This document shows, in pieces, positions 43,368 to 53,300 of a stretch of 64,000 nt of DNA. Under the pieces are notes generated by a model, which saw nothing but the letters and a program-made list of their open reading frames with translations, was not told the origin of the DNA and did no database searches. Each line of letters opens with the position of its first letter. Position 1 is the first letter of the stretch. This stretch comes from Gammaproteobacteria bacterium (lineage in GTDB: Bacteria > Pseudomonadota > Gammaproteobacteria > Pseudomonadales > Azotimanducaceae): contig JAFIFJ010000152.1 in NCBI GenBank assembly GCA_020832085.1, positions 45,746 to 109,745 of the forward strand, read 5' to 3'. A program made the position numbers and the translations under genes.

Positions 43368-44798
43368 TCAGCGCGGCGTGCGCACCACCATCAAGCGGAT
43401 CTCCGTCATGTCCTCGATGGCGAAGCGGATGCCTTCGCGACCCAGACCGCTCTCCTTGACCCCACCATAGGGCATGTTGTCCACGCGGTAGGACGGTACG
43501 TCACCGATGACCACGCCACCCACCTCGAGACGATCCCAGGCCATCTGGGCCTTGTAGAGATCCCGGGTGAAGACCCCGGCCTGAAGTCCGAACTGGCTGT
43601 CGTTGACCATCTCCAGGGCCTGCTCGAAGTCACTGAAGCGGAACAGATTGGCAACCGGCCCGAAGGCTTCCTCGCAGTTGACCGCCGCGCTGCCCGGTAC
43701 GTTCTCCAGCAGGGTGGCATCGAGCATGGCGCCCTCGCGCTGACCACCACTGAGCAGGGTGGCCCCGGCGGCGACCGCCTGCTCCACCCAGCCGTGCAGG
43801 CGCTTCGCCTCCTTCTCGGAGATCATCGGACCGATGAAGGTCTCCCGGCTCTTGGGGTCACCCTTCTTCAGCTTCTTTGTGGCGGCCACCAGCCGGTCAC
43901 GGAAATCGTCGTAAATCGACTCGTGGACCATGATCCGCTGCACGCCGATGCAGCTCTGGCCGGACTGGTAGAACGCACCGAAGATGATGCGCTCGACGGC
44001 GTCCTCGAGGTCCGCATCCTCATCCACGATCACAGCCGCGTTGCCGCCGAGTTCCAGCACCACCGGCTTCTTGCCGGCCTTGGCCTTGAGTTCCCAGCCC
44101 ACGCCGGGCGAACCGGTGAAGGACAGCAGCTTGAGGCGCTCGTCGGTGGTGAAAAGATCGGCTCCGTCACGCCGGCAGGGCAGGATCGAAAAGGCTCCCT
44201 TGGGCAGGTCGGTCTCCGCGAGCACCTCGCCGATGATCAGGGCTCCGATGGGCGTCAGGCTGGCCGGCTTGAGCACGAAGGGACAGCCCGCCGCCAGCGC
44301 CGGTGCCACCTTGTGGGCCGCGAGATTGAGCGGGAAGTTGAAGGGGCTGATGAAGGAGCAGGGTCCGATGGGGACCCGCTTGAAGTAACCGCGGTAGCCA
44401 TGAGCCCGCGGCGATATGTCCAGCGGCAGCACCTCACCGCCCATGCGTACGCTTTCCTCGGCGGCGATGACGAAGGTGTCGATGAGACGGGTCACCTCGC
44501 CTTCGGCATCCTTGATGGGTTTACCCGCTTCGATGCACAGGCTCATGGCCAACTCGTCGAAGCGTTCGCGGAAGCGCGCCACACAGTGCTCGATGACCGC
44601 CTTGCGGGCATAGGCCGGCATCTCCGCCATGGGCCGCGCCGCGTCCACGCTGGCTGCGATGGCGCGATCGATGTCCGCAGCCGAAGCCATCGCCACCCGG
44701 GTGGCCACCTCGCCGGAATACTTGTCGATGACCTCGAGATCCGCGTTCGGAGCCTCGGGCGCATTCGCCAGATAGAAGGGGTAGCTGTTCTCGAGCAT
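43368..44798 (-). CDS. Aldehyde dehydrogenase
   Basis: 476 residues. All catalytic residues are visible: Asn154 in SPFNFPLNL, Lys177 in FVLKPAS, Glu249 in LELGGN and the nucleophile Cys283 in QSGQSCIGVQR. It oxidises an aldehyde with NAD(P). The start LENSYPFYLANAP and the ending GREGIRFAIEDMTEIRLMVV resemble the lactaldehyde/glyceraldehyde and phosphonoacetaldehyde group rather than PuuC. GAGGAGA precedes the ATG at 44798. It follows the acetolactate-synthase-like gene by 24 bp and is probably co-transcribed with it. An exact substrate cannot be set. Confidence 0.9.
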   Translation of the reverse strand: MLENSYPFYLANAPEAPNADLEVIDKYSGEVATRVAMASAADIDRAIAASVDAARPMAEMPAYARKAVIEHCVARFRERFDELAMSLCIEAGKPIKDAEGEVTRLIDTFVIAAEESVRMGGEVLPLDISPRAHGYRGYFKRVPIGPCSFISPFNFPLNLAAHKVAPALAAGCPFVLKPASLTPIGALIIGEVLAETDLPKGAFSILPCRRDGADLFTTDERLKLLSFTGSPGVGWELKAKAGKKPVVLELGGNAAVIVDEDADLEDAVERIIFGAFYQSGQSCIGVQRIMVHESIYDDFRDRLVAATKKLKKGDPKSRETFIGPMISEKEAKRLHGWVEQAVAAGATLLSGGQREGAMLDATLLENVPGSAAVNCEEAFGPVANLFRFSDFEQALEMVNDSQFGLQAGVFTRDLYKAQMAWDRLEVGGVVIGDVPSYRVDNMPYGGVKESGLGREGIRFAIEDMTEIRLMVVRTPR

Positions 44799-44822
44799 GG
44801 GGGGGTCTCCTCGGCGCCGGGC

Positions 44823-46475
44823 TCAGATCGGACATTGAATGTCGCCCAAGCGCTTGGTGAGCAGGGCGTTCTCACGATAGTCGATGGGCACGACCACCAG
44901 ACTCGGCCCGGCCTCGTTGAACGACGCCTCAAGCGTGGCGGCCACGTCCCGGCTGCGGGTCACATGGTGACCGTTCCAGCCGAAGGCATCAGCCAGCTTC
45001 ATCCAGTCCGGATTGCCGAAGTCGAGGTCCGTATGCCGACCGAAATGATTGCTCTGCTTCCACTTGATCAGGCCATAGCCGTGGTCCTCCCAGACCATGA
45101 CCGTGAAGTTCAGGTTCAGGCGGCGGGCCGTCTCCATCTCCTGCACGTTCATGAGGAAGCCGGCATCGCCGCTGATGGCGAGGATGCGCCGATCCGGATG
45201 CACCAGCGCTGCGGCCACGGCACCGGGAAGGGCAAATCCCATGGAGCAGAAGCCGTTGGGAATGAGGCAGGTGTTGGGCTCGTGGCACTGATAATGGCGG
45301 GCGATCCACATCTTGTGGGCACCCACGTCCGACAGCAGGACGTCGTTGGGGCCCATCACCTGCCGCGCATCCCAGAGCACTTTCTGCGGCCGGATCAGGC
45401 CTTCGGTGTCGTCGTCCTTGTACTGCTCGAGTTCGAGCTTCATGTCGCGCCGGGCCGCAGCCTGATTCGGCAGCTCGAACTTCAGGCCGCCCATCTCGTC
45501 CACGCGCTGATTGAGCATCCACAGCGCATGGGCCAGATCCCCCACCACCTCCACTTCCGGGTGGTAGTGCTCGTCGATTTCCGCAGGCAGGAAATCGAGG
45601 TGGATGATCCGCTTGTCCTTGGCGTCGTTCCACAGCATGGGGTGGTACTCGACCATGTCGTAGCCCAGCGTCATCACCACATCCGCAGCATCAATGGCAC
45701 AGGAAACCACGTCCTTGGCCTGCAGCCCGACGGTGTACAGGCAGTAGGGCGCGTCCATGTCGACGCAGCCCTTGGCCATGAACGTGCTCGCCACGCCGAT
45801 GCCGGTCTTCTCGCAGAAGGCCCTGAGCTGTTTGGCGGCGCGCTTGCGGATGGCGCCATTGCCCGCAAGGATGACGGGGCGCTTGGCGTTGCGGATCAGG
45901 TCGAAGGCCCGGTTGACGATCTTGTCGTCCGGCACGGGGCGCCGAAAGCGCCGCGGGATCATCGGCATTGCCGAGGTCTCGAGTTCCGCGATGTCCTCGG
46001 GCAGTTCGATGTGGGTGGCACCGGGCTTCTCCGTGCGCGCCAGACGCACAGCCTTGCGGACGATCTCAGGAATGTTGTTCGGGTGGATGACCTGCACCGC
46101 CCATTTCGTCACCGGCTCGAACATGTGCACCACGTCCATGACCTGGTGCGACTCCTTGTGCAAGCGGGTCGATGCACCCTGGCCGGTGAGCACCAGCATC
46201 GGCGCCCGGTCCATGTTGGCATCAGCGACGCCGGTGATGAGGTTGGTGGCGCCGGGGCCGAGGGTGCCCAGACAGCCCGCCGGCTCGCCGGTGAGGCGGC
46301 CGTAGATCTCTGCCATGAAGGCAGCGCCCTGCTCGTGCCGGCAGAGCACGAAACGGATCTTGCCTGAGTCCTCCAGGGACATCATGAAGTCCGCGTTCTC
46401 CTCTCCGGGCACACCGAAGATGTACTCGATCCCTTCCTCTTCCAAGCATTTCACGAACAGATCTGATGCCTTCAT
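44823..46475 (-). CDS. Acetolactate-synthase-like TPP enzyme, large subunit
   Basis: 550 residues with the three domains of TPP decarboxylases. Catalytic Glu48 is in LCRHEQGAAFMAE; TLGPGATNLITGVADA and LTGQGASTRLHKESHQ follow; the TPP/Mg2+ motif is GDAGFLMNVQEMETARRLNLN near the end of the third domain. No small subunit gene is adjacent, as with catabolic AlsS-type enzymes. It would join two 2-oxo acids or an oxo acid and an aldehyde; pairing with an aldehyde dehydrogenase suggests a two-step conversion of its product or substrate. GGGAGGCGGAA precedes the ATG. A different carboligase of the same family cannot be excluded. Confidence 0.88.
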   Translation of the reverse strand: MKASDLFVKCLEEEGIEYIFGVPGEENADFMMSLEDSGKIRFVLCRHEQGAAFMAEIYGRLTGEPAGCLGTLGPGATNLITGVADANMDRAPMLVLTGQGASTRLHKESHQVMDVVHMFEPVTKWAVQVIHPNNIPEIVRKAVRLARTEKPGATHIELPEDIAELETSAMPMIPRRFRRPVPDDKIVNRAFDLIRNAKRPVILAGNGAIRKRAAKQLRAFCEKTGIGVASTFMAKGCVDMDAPYCLYTVGLQAKDVVSCAIDAADVVMTLGYDMVEYHPMLWNDAKDKRIIHLDFLPAEIDEHYHPEVEVVGDLAHALWMLNQRVDEMGGLKFELPNQAAARRDMKLELEQYKDDDTEGLIRPQKVLWDARQVMGPNDVLLSDVGAHKMWIARHYQCHEPNTCLIPNGFCSMGFALPGAVAAALVHPDRRILAISGDAGFLMNVQEMETARRLNLNFTVMVWEDHGYGLIKWKQSNHFGRHTDLDFGNPDWMKLADAFGWNGHHVTRSRDVAATLEASFNEAGPSLVVVPIDYRENALLTKRLGDIQCPI

Positions 46476-46752
46476 TTCCGCCTCCCGGAACGTGCCAATC
46501 AGGACGGCATCGGGCAGGATCCGAGCCGCTTGGTAGGACAGGTCTGAACCACAAGGCGCTGCTCTTTTCAGAGCCGCAGTTCAGCCGTCTTCCTGTTCGA
46601 AGACCGGTGCAGGCCCGCCGGCGATGAGCGCTCCGCCGAGCAATCAACATCGAGCCATCAGGGTCGCGCAAACCTCGTCGAGTCTACGCGCGGCGCATGG
46701 CCGATGCCACGCGGCAGCGTCAGCAGGGCAGCACTCGGCGGCCCATGCCGGT

Positions 46753-47172
46753 TCAGGCCATGCTCAGCAGCAGGATGACACCAAGGACGAGGAGAACAGC
46801 ACCTGCAATCAGGGCGACGCGCGGGAAGGGAGATGTCGCCGGGGGCTGGGGCGGCGGCACGATGGCCTCGAAATTGGGGTCGGTCTCGTCTTCTTTGGTG
46901 ACCGTCTTGTCGCCCACGGCCGTGATGTCGTGATCGACATCGTCTGCCGGCGACGGTTCTCCGCTGGCGGGGGACGATGGCGCTTGCGAGTCGAACTCAC
47001 CACTGAGCATGCCCTCGATGGTGAGCGAGCGGATCATGCGATAGTCGTCGACGCTCACTTCTCCAGCGGCCCAACTGCGGGCAAGGGACCGGACGTGTGC
47101 ACTTTCAGTGCTGAGGGTCAGCACGTGCACCCGGGTCGCTGCCTTGTTGTTCCCTGAAGGCGTATCGGCCAT
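46753..47172 (-). CDS. Small tail-anchored protein of the phosphatase/cyclase module
   Basis: 139 residues. The N-terminal half is soluble (HVRSLARSWAAGEVSVDDYR, MIRSLTIEGMLSGE), then comes an acidic Ser/Thr/Pro-rich linker (ETDPNFEAIVPPPQPPATSP) and a single C-terminal helix VALIAGAVLLVLGVILLLSM that ends the protein. It should sit in the inner membrane with its bulk in the cytoplasm. The linker TVTKEDETDPNF has a Thr next to acidic residues, the sort of site FHA domains bind when phosphorylated; that is speculation. AGGAGG is eight bases before the ATG, and the gene follows the PP2C stop by two bases. No family is recognised. Confidence 0.75.
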   Translation of the reverse strand: MADTPSGNNKAATRVHVLTLSTESAHVRSLARSWAAGEVSVDDYRMIRSLTIEGMLSGEFDSQAPSSPASGEPSPADDVDHDITAVGDKTVTKEDETDPNFEAIVPPPQPPATSPFPRVALIAGAVLLVLGVILLLSMA

Positions 47173-47174
47173 CG

Positions 47175-47906
47175 TTACGCCTCCTCACATGCCGCAACTA
47201 TGATGCTCACGTTGTCGCGGGCACCTCGTTCAAGAGCCAGGTCGAGCAGCGACTGCGCACGCTCGTCGACGGATGTGGAGCCTAAGAGGATGTCACGCAT
47301 CTCATCGCGCTCGACCTCCCGATACAGGCCATCACTGCAGAGCAGATAGACGTCTCCCGGCTCGATATCGAAAAGAATGCAGTCGAGACAGAGTTCGGGC
47401 TGACCGCCCACCGCCCGGGTGATGACACTGGAATCCGGGTGATCGTCGGCTTCCTCCGGCGTTAGCACGCCCCGCTCCACCAACTCCTCGAGCGGGTCGT
47501 GGTCACGCGAGACCTGGATCAGCGAGCCTTGTCGCAGACGATAAAGCCTTGAGTCACCGGCCCACATGCAGACGCCCACATTGGCAGAGCTGACCATGAT
47601 CACCACGGTGCAGCCCATGGTCTTGCCGCCGAAGTTCTCGTCAGCATGGCTGCGAATGTCACGATTGATGTGAATCAGGGCATCGTCGACACGATCGACG
47701 AACTCGGGGAAACTGCCGCTGCTGTCCACATCGGCCAGAGTTTCCGTGAGCATGCGGCTGGCGACGTCGCCGGCCGCGTGGCCGCCCATGCCGTCTGCCA
47801 CCACCCACAGCCTCGCCTCCGGGCGCGCAAGAATGGCGTCCTCATTGTGCGCCCGGCGCTTACCCGTATCGGTAAGTCCTGCCGAATCCCATTGAAGCTC
47901 AGACAC
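47175..47906 (-). CDS. PP2C-family protein phosphatase
   Basis: 243 residues, the usual length of PrpC/PstP catalytic domains. Metal-binding motifs are RAHNEDAILARP, WVVADGMGGHAAGDVAS, AGDSRLYRLRQG, LLCSDGLYREV and the C-terminal RDNVSIIVA. It removes phosphate from Ser/Thr in the cytoplasm. It starts at a GTG (47906) with AGTAGGAC before it. It sits two bases before the tail-anchored protein and after the FHA-cyclase, which suggests it resets phosphorylation that FHA domains read. No Ser/Thr kinase gene is present in the window. Confidence 0.93.
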   Translation of the reverse strand: MSELQWDSAGLTDTGKRRAHNEDAILARPEARLWVVADGMGGHAAGDVASRMLTETLADVDSSGSFPEFVDRVDDALIHINRDIRSHADENFGGKTMGCTVVIMVSSANVGVCMWAGDSRLYRLRQGSLIQVSRDHDPLEELVERGVLTPEEADDHPDSSVITRAVGGQPELCLDCILFDIEPGDVYLLCSDGLYREVERDEMRDILLGSTSVDERAQSLLDLALERGARDNVSIIVAACEEA

Positions 47907-47986
47907 GTCCTACTCCCGGCAGCTCACATCCCACGGCTGCTATGTCCTCCGTGAACCCGCCCAACCGCCCCTGCTGCATCAGCGCC

Positions 47987-48877
47987 TCAAGGACAGGTGA
48001 AGTGGATCAAGTGTTGGTTGGCCTCGGACACATCTTCTCCCAGCGCGATGCAACCACTGCCCCAGATCAGCAACTCCTCGCGGCGGAGATAGACACTCTC
48101 GCCATCTGCAGTCCGCACGAAGGTGCCATTGGTACTCTGGTCGACGACGACGAACTTGCCCCGCCGCGACTCAAAACGGCAGTGCACCCTCGATGCCAGT
48201 GGCGCCTGAACCACCATATCCGCCTGAGATCCCCTCCCCAGGGTCACCACAGGCCGCTCGCTGGCACCGACTCTCACTTCCTGATCACCACAGCGCAGAA
48301 GCAGCAGCCCCTCATCCGCCGCAGGTTTCACCGTCGACGGCACGTTCATCGTCGTGACGTCGTCAGCTTCCCAGAGAATCTCACAGATCCGCAGCTCGAC
48401 CGTCTTGCCCTTCACGGTGGTGCGATCGAATTCCCGCGCCATCTCGGCCAGATCGGGATCGAGCAGCGCGACGGTGTCGCCCGTGGTAATGACCTGGGTC
48501 GCCTTGGCGATACCGGCCATGCGGGCCGCCACGTTCACGGCGTCACCAAAGACGTCGCCGTCATCGAGGATGGCCGGGCCGTGGTGCAGTCCGGCACGAA
48601 GGGATATGCGATGGCCGGCATACTGCCGTCCGGATTCATTCTCCTCCTGAATCTCGCAGGCTGCCCTGACGGCCTGGTTGGCATCATCGAAGCGGACCAT
48701 GATCTCGTCGCCAATCGTCTTGACGAGGGTGCCGCCGTACTGCTCCACGACCTCGAGCATAAATGCGATGCATTCACCAATGACCTGCTGGGCACGCTGA
48801 TCCCCCAGCATTTCGTAGAGACGCGTACTCCCGCAGACATCGGCAAAGAGAATCGATATGTTGACGTTCTCTGCCAT
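47987..48877 (-). CDS. Class III adenylate/guanylate cyclase with FHA domain
   Basis: 296 residues. Residues 1-175 are a class III cyclase domain: ISILFADVCGSTRLYEMLGD with the metal-binding Asp, LVKTIGDEIMVRF with the second Asp, and FGDAVNVAARMAGIAK with Asn and Arg of the transition-state loop. Residues about 195-285 are an FHA domain: VVTLGRGSQADMVV, SRVHCRFESRRGKFV and DQSTNGTFV hold the conserved Gly-Arg, Ser-x-x-His and Asn-Gly. There is no membrane helix, so it acts in the cytoplasm. The cyclase should make cAMP or cGMP, and the FHA part should bind a phosphothreonine. It follows the five-heme cytochrome by 92 bp in the conduit operon. Confidence 0.93.
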   Translation of the reverse strand: MAENVNISILFADVCGSTRLYEMLGDQRAQQVIGECIAFMLEVVEQYGGTLVKTIGDEIMVRFDDANQAVRAACEIQEENESGRQYAGHRISLRAGLHHGPAILDDGDVFGDAVNVAARMAGIAKATQVITTGDTVALLDPDLAEMAREFDRTTVKGKTVELRICEILWEADDVTTMNVPSTVKPAADEGLLLLRCGDQEVRVGASERPVVTLGRGSQADMVVQAPLASRVHCRFESRRGKFVVVDQSTNGTFVRTADGESVYLRREELLIWGSGCIALGEDVSEANQHLIHFTCP

Positions 48878-48969
48878 TTTTCAGCAGTATCCCCCTTGGG
48901 CTCATTCGGCAGATTACCTGACTGGGTGCACCTGCGCGAGCCTCAAGTGGTGCCTGCACTACGCCGACC

Positions 48970-50304
48970 TCAAAGCGCTCGCCGCAACCGGTCCGCGGCA
49001 GCGGCAAAGGTCTGAGGACGATAGGCTTCATCGTCCTCTACCGTAGCGAAAATAGCATCCATGCGATCCTTGTAGTCCTCCCAGCGGTCAATTGAGATCA
49101 GCAGCACATCCATGGCCATCGCAGCCTGTTCGGCGGCAACGTAGTCCCGATAGTCACCCCGAGCTGCCCGCGTCAGCACGCCTTCAAGGATCCGTTGGCG
49201 AGCCTCTCGATCCGCGCCACGACTGATGGCTGATTCGAGCTCGTCGACCACCGAGGCCAGCTGCCGACTCGCCGCGGCCACTGCGTCGCGACTGCGCGCT
49301 GCGGACTGATTCAATCCGCGAATGCGCTCCAGCAGCCGATCGTGGAGCGGCCTGGCAAGCACCTCGGCCAGCGGCAGCAACAGGACGAAATTCGCATCGT
49401 TGAGCCGGATGGCGCCCGGTTCGAGCCCCTCCGTGAGCACGGTGGGCTGCCAGTCCAGATTGCTCATGGGCTGATGGCAGGAGTGGCAATCGAACAAGGC
49501 GATCTCGGGGAACATGCCGTTGCCATGCAGTAGCGGTCCCTGCAGCAGCCCGATGCTCTCCCGCGCGGCCACCATCAGACCCCGGGTCCAGGTATCGAAC
49601 TCGCTGACGATGCCCTTGCGCTGATCGTAATCGTCATCGAATGCCCAATGAGGTGGCTGCAGGGCACTGAAGGTGCTGAGTTCGAAGGCCAAACGCGGGT
49701 GCCCTGCGCCCATGATGCGATGGGTCGCGAACTTGTCCTCGGTGCCAAGGTGGCAGGACAGACAGAGCTGGGCACGGGCCTCGACGTTGGAGGTCGGATA
49801 GAGCCCTCGATCGAGGTTGTCCTGATGGCGGGTACCGGGGGCGGTGTGGCTGGACAGCCAGTTTTCCGCACCGCCGTGGCAGGCCTCGCAGCCCACGCCG
49901 TCGCTGATCTGAAAATCCGGGCCGCGCCGCTCGACCGGAACGTTGTCGGCATGGCAATCGAGACAGATCCCGGCCTCATGGGCATTGGGCAGCCCGAGGT
50001 TGCGCGCGATGCGCTGGGATTCCTCTGTCAGCAGCGTCCGATAGGCATTGGCATGCCCATCGAGACGCGTCCACGTCACGTACTCGTTCTGCAGCACGTT
50101 CGTGGAACTGCGCTCAGTGGCAGAGCCGTGGCAGACACCCGATGCGCAGGAGGCAACCCCCTGATGCACGTAGTTGTCGTACTGCGGCAGGTCAGCCGCC
50201 GTCGCCCCGTGCAGACCCGCTGCGATGAGGCAAACGGCGCCAAGCACCGCCCTGGCCAACCGCTTACTCGCCACCGCTGTGCTTCCGCGGTTGTGCGTCG
50301 TCAT
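48970..50304 (-). CDS. Five-heme c-type cytochrome (cytochrome c554-like)
   Basis: 444 residues. Signal peptide core LARAVLGAVCLIAAGLHGAT. Five heme motifs: C53-x4-CH59 (CASGVCH), CLDCH (114-118), CEACH (139-143), CLSCH (181-185) and CHSCH (273-277). The first has four residues between the cysteines, a rarer spacing known in some multiheme cytochromes. The c554-like half is followed by a helical C-terminal region without hemes (residues 290-444). It should be a periplasmic electron carrier. I use the ATG at 50304, overlapping the preceding gene by 41 bp; a GTG at 50274 is also possible. It links the decaheme protein to the cyclase in gene order. Confidence 0.88.
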   Translation of the reverse strand: MTTHNRGSTAVASKRLARAVLGAVCLIAAGLHGATAADLPQYDNYVHQGVASCASGVCHGSATERSSTNVLQNEYVTWTRLDGHANAYRTLLTEESQRIARNLGLPNAHEAGICLDCHADNVPVERRGPDFQISDGVGCEACHGGAENWLSSHTAPGTRHQDNLDRGLYPTSNVEARAQLCLSCHLGTEDKFATHRIMGAGHPRLAFELSTFSALQPPHWAFDDDYDQRKGIVSEFDTWTRGLMVAARESIGLLQGPLLHGNGMFPEIALFDCHSCHQPMSNLDWQPTVLTEGLEPGAIRLNDANFVLLLPLAEVLARPLHDRLLERIRGLNQSAARSRDAVAAASRQLASVVDELESAISRGADREARQRILEGVLTRAARGDYRDYVAAEQAAMAMDVLLISIDRWEDYKDRMDAIFATVEDDEAYRPQTFAAAADRLRRAL

Positions 50305-53300
50305 CGTCCTGTCCCCCTGCTGCCCGCAACTGCGGGACTTCCTTTGCCAACGCGCGCTCCGGCTCGTCCGGGTTGTCACGAACCGTCCACAGCGACCCGT
50401 CCTCATTCATGTACATCCGCCGTACCACGTCCATTTCCAGCGGCCCCGACCCGCGCCGCCCGAAGACCGCAATCTGATGACCGGTTTCGTCCATGAAGCG
50501 ATCACGCTCCAGCGCCCGGGTCAGAGCCAGGGCCGGCGAGGTGGTGGGATAACTGGCGATCAACTGCGGCTTCGGATCCGGGCTGAAGCCGTAGAAGCCT
50601 GGCACCGTGTCCGGAGCGGTCAACTGCAGCACCTTCAGGCCCCCCTTCCCGTCCGCCACGTAGCCGAACAGGGACGCATTGGTATGGGCCACGGAGACGT
50701 CCCGGGCATCGACGATGCCGTCGGCTGCGGTCATGCGGCTGTACTCGAAGATCCGCTCCGGCCGCTCCACGTCAACGATCACAAGGCCCTCGTGGGCGGC
50801 GGCCACGTAGGCGAAGGTCCGAGTCACGAACACACCCCGGGCGTCCTCGAGGGCGATGGTATTGTCCTCTACCAGCCGCGGCTCCTCAGGATGAGTGACG
50901 TCCACGACCTTCAGGCCGTCGGCATCGGTCACGAAGAGGTAGCGGAACTGCAGCGCCGAGGCCCTGCCGTCGTTCAGCGGCACCACCGCGGCCAGCCGTG
51001 GCTCGTGGGGGACATCGAGGTCCACCACCACCAGACCGGCGTCGGCAATGATGTAGGCCCAGGTACCGCCCATGGTGACGTGGCGGGCACCGTCGAGAAT
51101 GCCGTTCTCGTTCCAGGTCACCAGACGGGTAAAGAAGTTGTTGCGGGGCTCGCCGTCGTTGAGGGTCTCGATGTCGACCAGATACAGCCCTTCCTCCGAA
51201 TCGGTGACGATGGCGTAGTAGTAGATCGGATGGTGTGGCCGCTCCTCGTTGTCGATGCGCATCAGGTCACCGACGTTGCGCGATGGCGAAATCGGCTGAG
51301 TCGTGGACACCGAGACGCAGGTGGCATTCGCGCTGGGCACGTGGGTGTTGTGCCCGAGGGGGCTGAAAGGGCCCGTGAGAATGCGGAAGCTGACGCCCTT
51401 GTTGGCAATGCTGGCGATGTCGTAGGCGCGGAAGCCGTCGCTGCCACCGGCAGTGAAGAGGTACTCGCCGCGATGCTGCAGACAGGTGATGGCATCGCGA
51501 GAACGGTTGTAGTGGTGATCGGTCTTCAGCACGCGGTCGTTTTCCTCGTGCGCCCGGTACCAGTCTGGGTAGGCATAGCGATGCAGGTAACTGCCGATCA
51601 CGGCCTGCGGCTCTTCCCACTCGGTCACCTGCACCGCTTCCACGGCGGCTTCGGTACCGAGGTAGGCCATGTAGCCGAGGAAGTCGATGTACTTGGTTCC
51701 AAGGCCGAGGGTCTGCGCCACGATGGCATTGTTGTCACCGTCTGCCGACAAGTGGCAATCGCTGCAGGTCTTGGTTTCCGTCTTGCGGACCGTATGCGCA
51801 AAATGCGGATTCATGGCCTGCGAGGAATAGCCGCTGGCCGCAATGGGCGGCTGCTGGATGTAGATCTTCTCGCGGTTGGCGTTGGTGGATGACAGCACCA
51901 GCGCCGAACTCGAACGGATCGGGGCAATCTTGCCACCCTTGATCTGACCTCTTCTGCCGATCATGAAGATCTCGTCCCGCACCACCTGGGGATTGTAGGT
52001 GGCGTAGTTGCGCGAGATCCCGCCTTCGTAATGATACCTCTCGGTCATCCAATTGGCTTCGATCGGGAGATGGCAGCCGCCGCAGCTGGTGGTCCAGGCC
52101 GTATGGCAGGTGTAACACTCCATTTCCGCGTAATCGTGGGCGCGATCACCGGCAGGCACGTCCAGCCCCCAGTGCTGGGACTCCGTATCGCGGCTCATGA
52201 GCTTGGCGCGGGCGGCCTTCTCGTTGAAGTCACGATGCCCGCCGGTGACGGTATCCTTGACCAGACTGACTTCCCACTCCATACCCGGATTGACCAGACT
52301 GCGCTGGATCAGTTTGTCGCCGATCCACTCGAAGCGTGGCTTGCCATCGGGGTTGCGGATCAGGCGCAGGTCGTGGCCGCCAGGCGGAGCGGCCGGGCCG
52401 GAGGTGAACAGGGTCGGGTAATTGTCGGCCGTGCCGTGGCAGTCGGCGCAATCGATCTCGATGGCATGGGCTACCTCGCCGTAGAGGAAGCCATTGCCGT
52501 GGCTGTCCTGGGCAAAGTGACAATCGACACAGTGCATGCCCACGTCGAGATGGATGTCCGCCATGTGCACCGACTTGTCGAAGCGGTCAGGATCGTCGAA
52601 TTCGACGATGTCGCCGTCGGCATCGAGCAGATTGCCCTTGCGGTCGCGCTTGAAGATGGCCCTGAAGTTCCAGCCATGCCCGTGATAGTCGGCAAACTGG
52701 GTGTGTTCCATCTCGTCATTGCGTTCCCAGACCGAGCGCAGGAAATCCACATCGGCCCACTTGCCTCTCGGTGCCGCGCCTTCCGGGTTGCGGGCATTGA
52801 CCTCGCGGATCTCCGAGCTGGTGGGATAGCGCTGCTCTTCGGGCCACATGCGCGGCGCGTCCGATTCGTAGTCCCACATGGTGTAGCCGAGATAGCTGTT
52901 CACGAATACGTTGGGCTGGTGCATGTGGCAGGACATGCACTGGCTGCTGGGAATGGCGCGGGTGAACTCGTGACGGATCGGATGTCCCGGCACGTCGCGC
53001 GGAATGGTCGGGTCGATACTGGCCGTCTCGCCCATGTGACCGTATTTCGCCCAGGGTCCGGAGTGCCGTGGGTCACGATCGTTGGCATAGGGAACGTGAC
53101 AGGCCGCGCAGCCGGAAGTACGGAAGTCACCGGGTTGCTCATTGGTGCCGAGGAACCACATCAGCGGGTCGTTGAGTCGGGTCTTGGTGATGTTAATCAG
53201 GGGCACCGAGATGCGCTGACCGGTAGCGGGCCCCCGGTTCGACTGCCGAATGTCGGGCCGGCCCGGCTCCTCGAGGCGCTGGATCAGGCCAATGACGTTG

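Noticed and set aside
43344..46367. 1007-codon open frame on the plus strand
   Set aside because: Antisense to the aldehyde dehydrogenase and TPP enzyme genes, whose motifs are complete; composition is non-protein-like.
46476..46752. Terminator or small gene after the conduit operon
   Set aside because: No hairpin with a T-run and no frame with a plausible start was found in this 277-bp gap.
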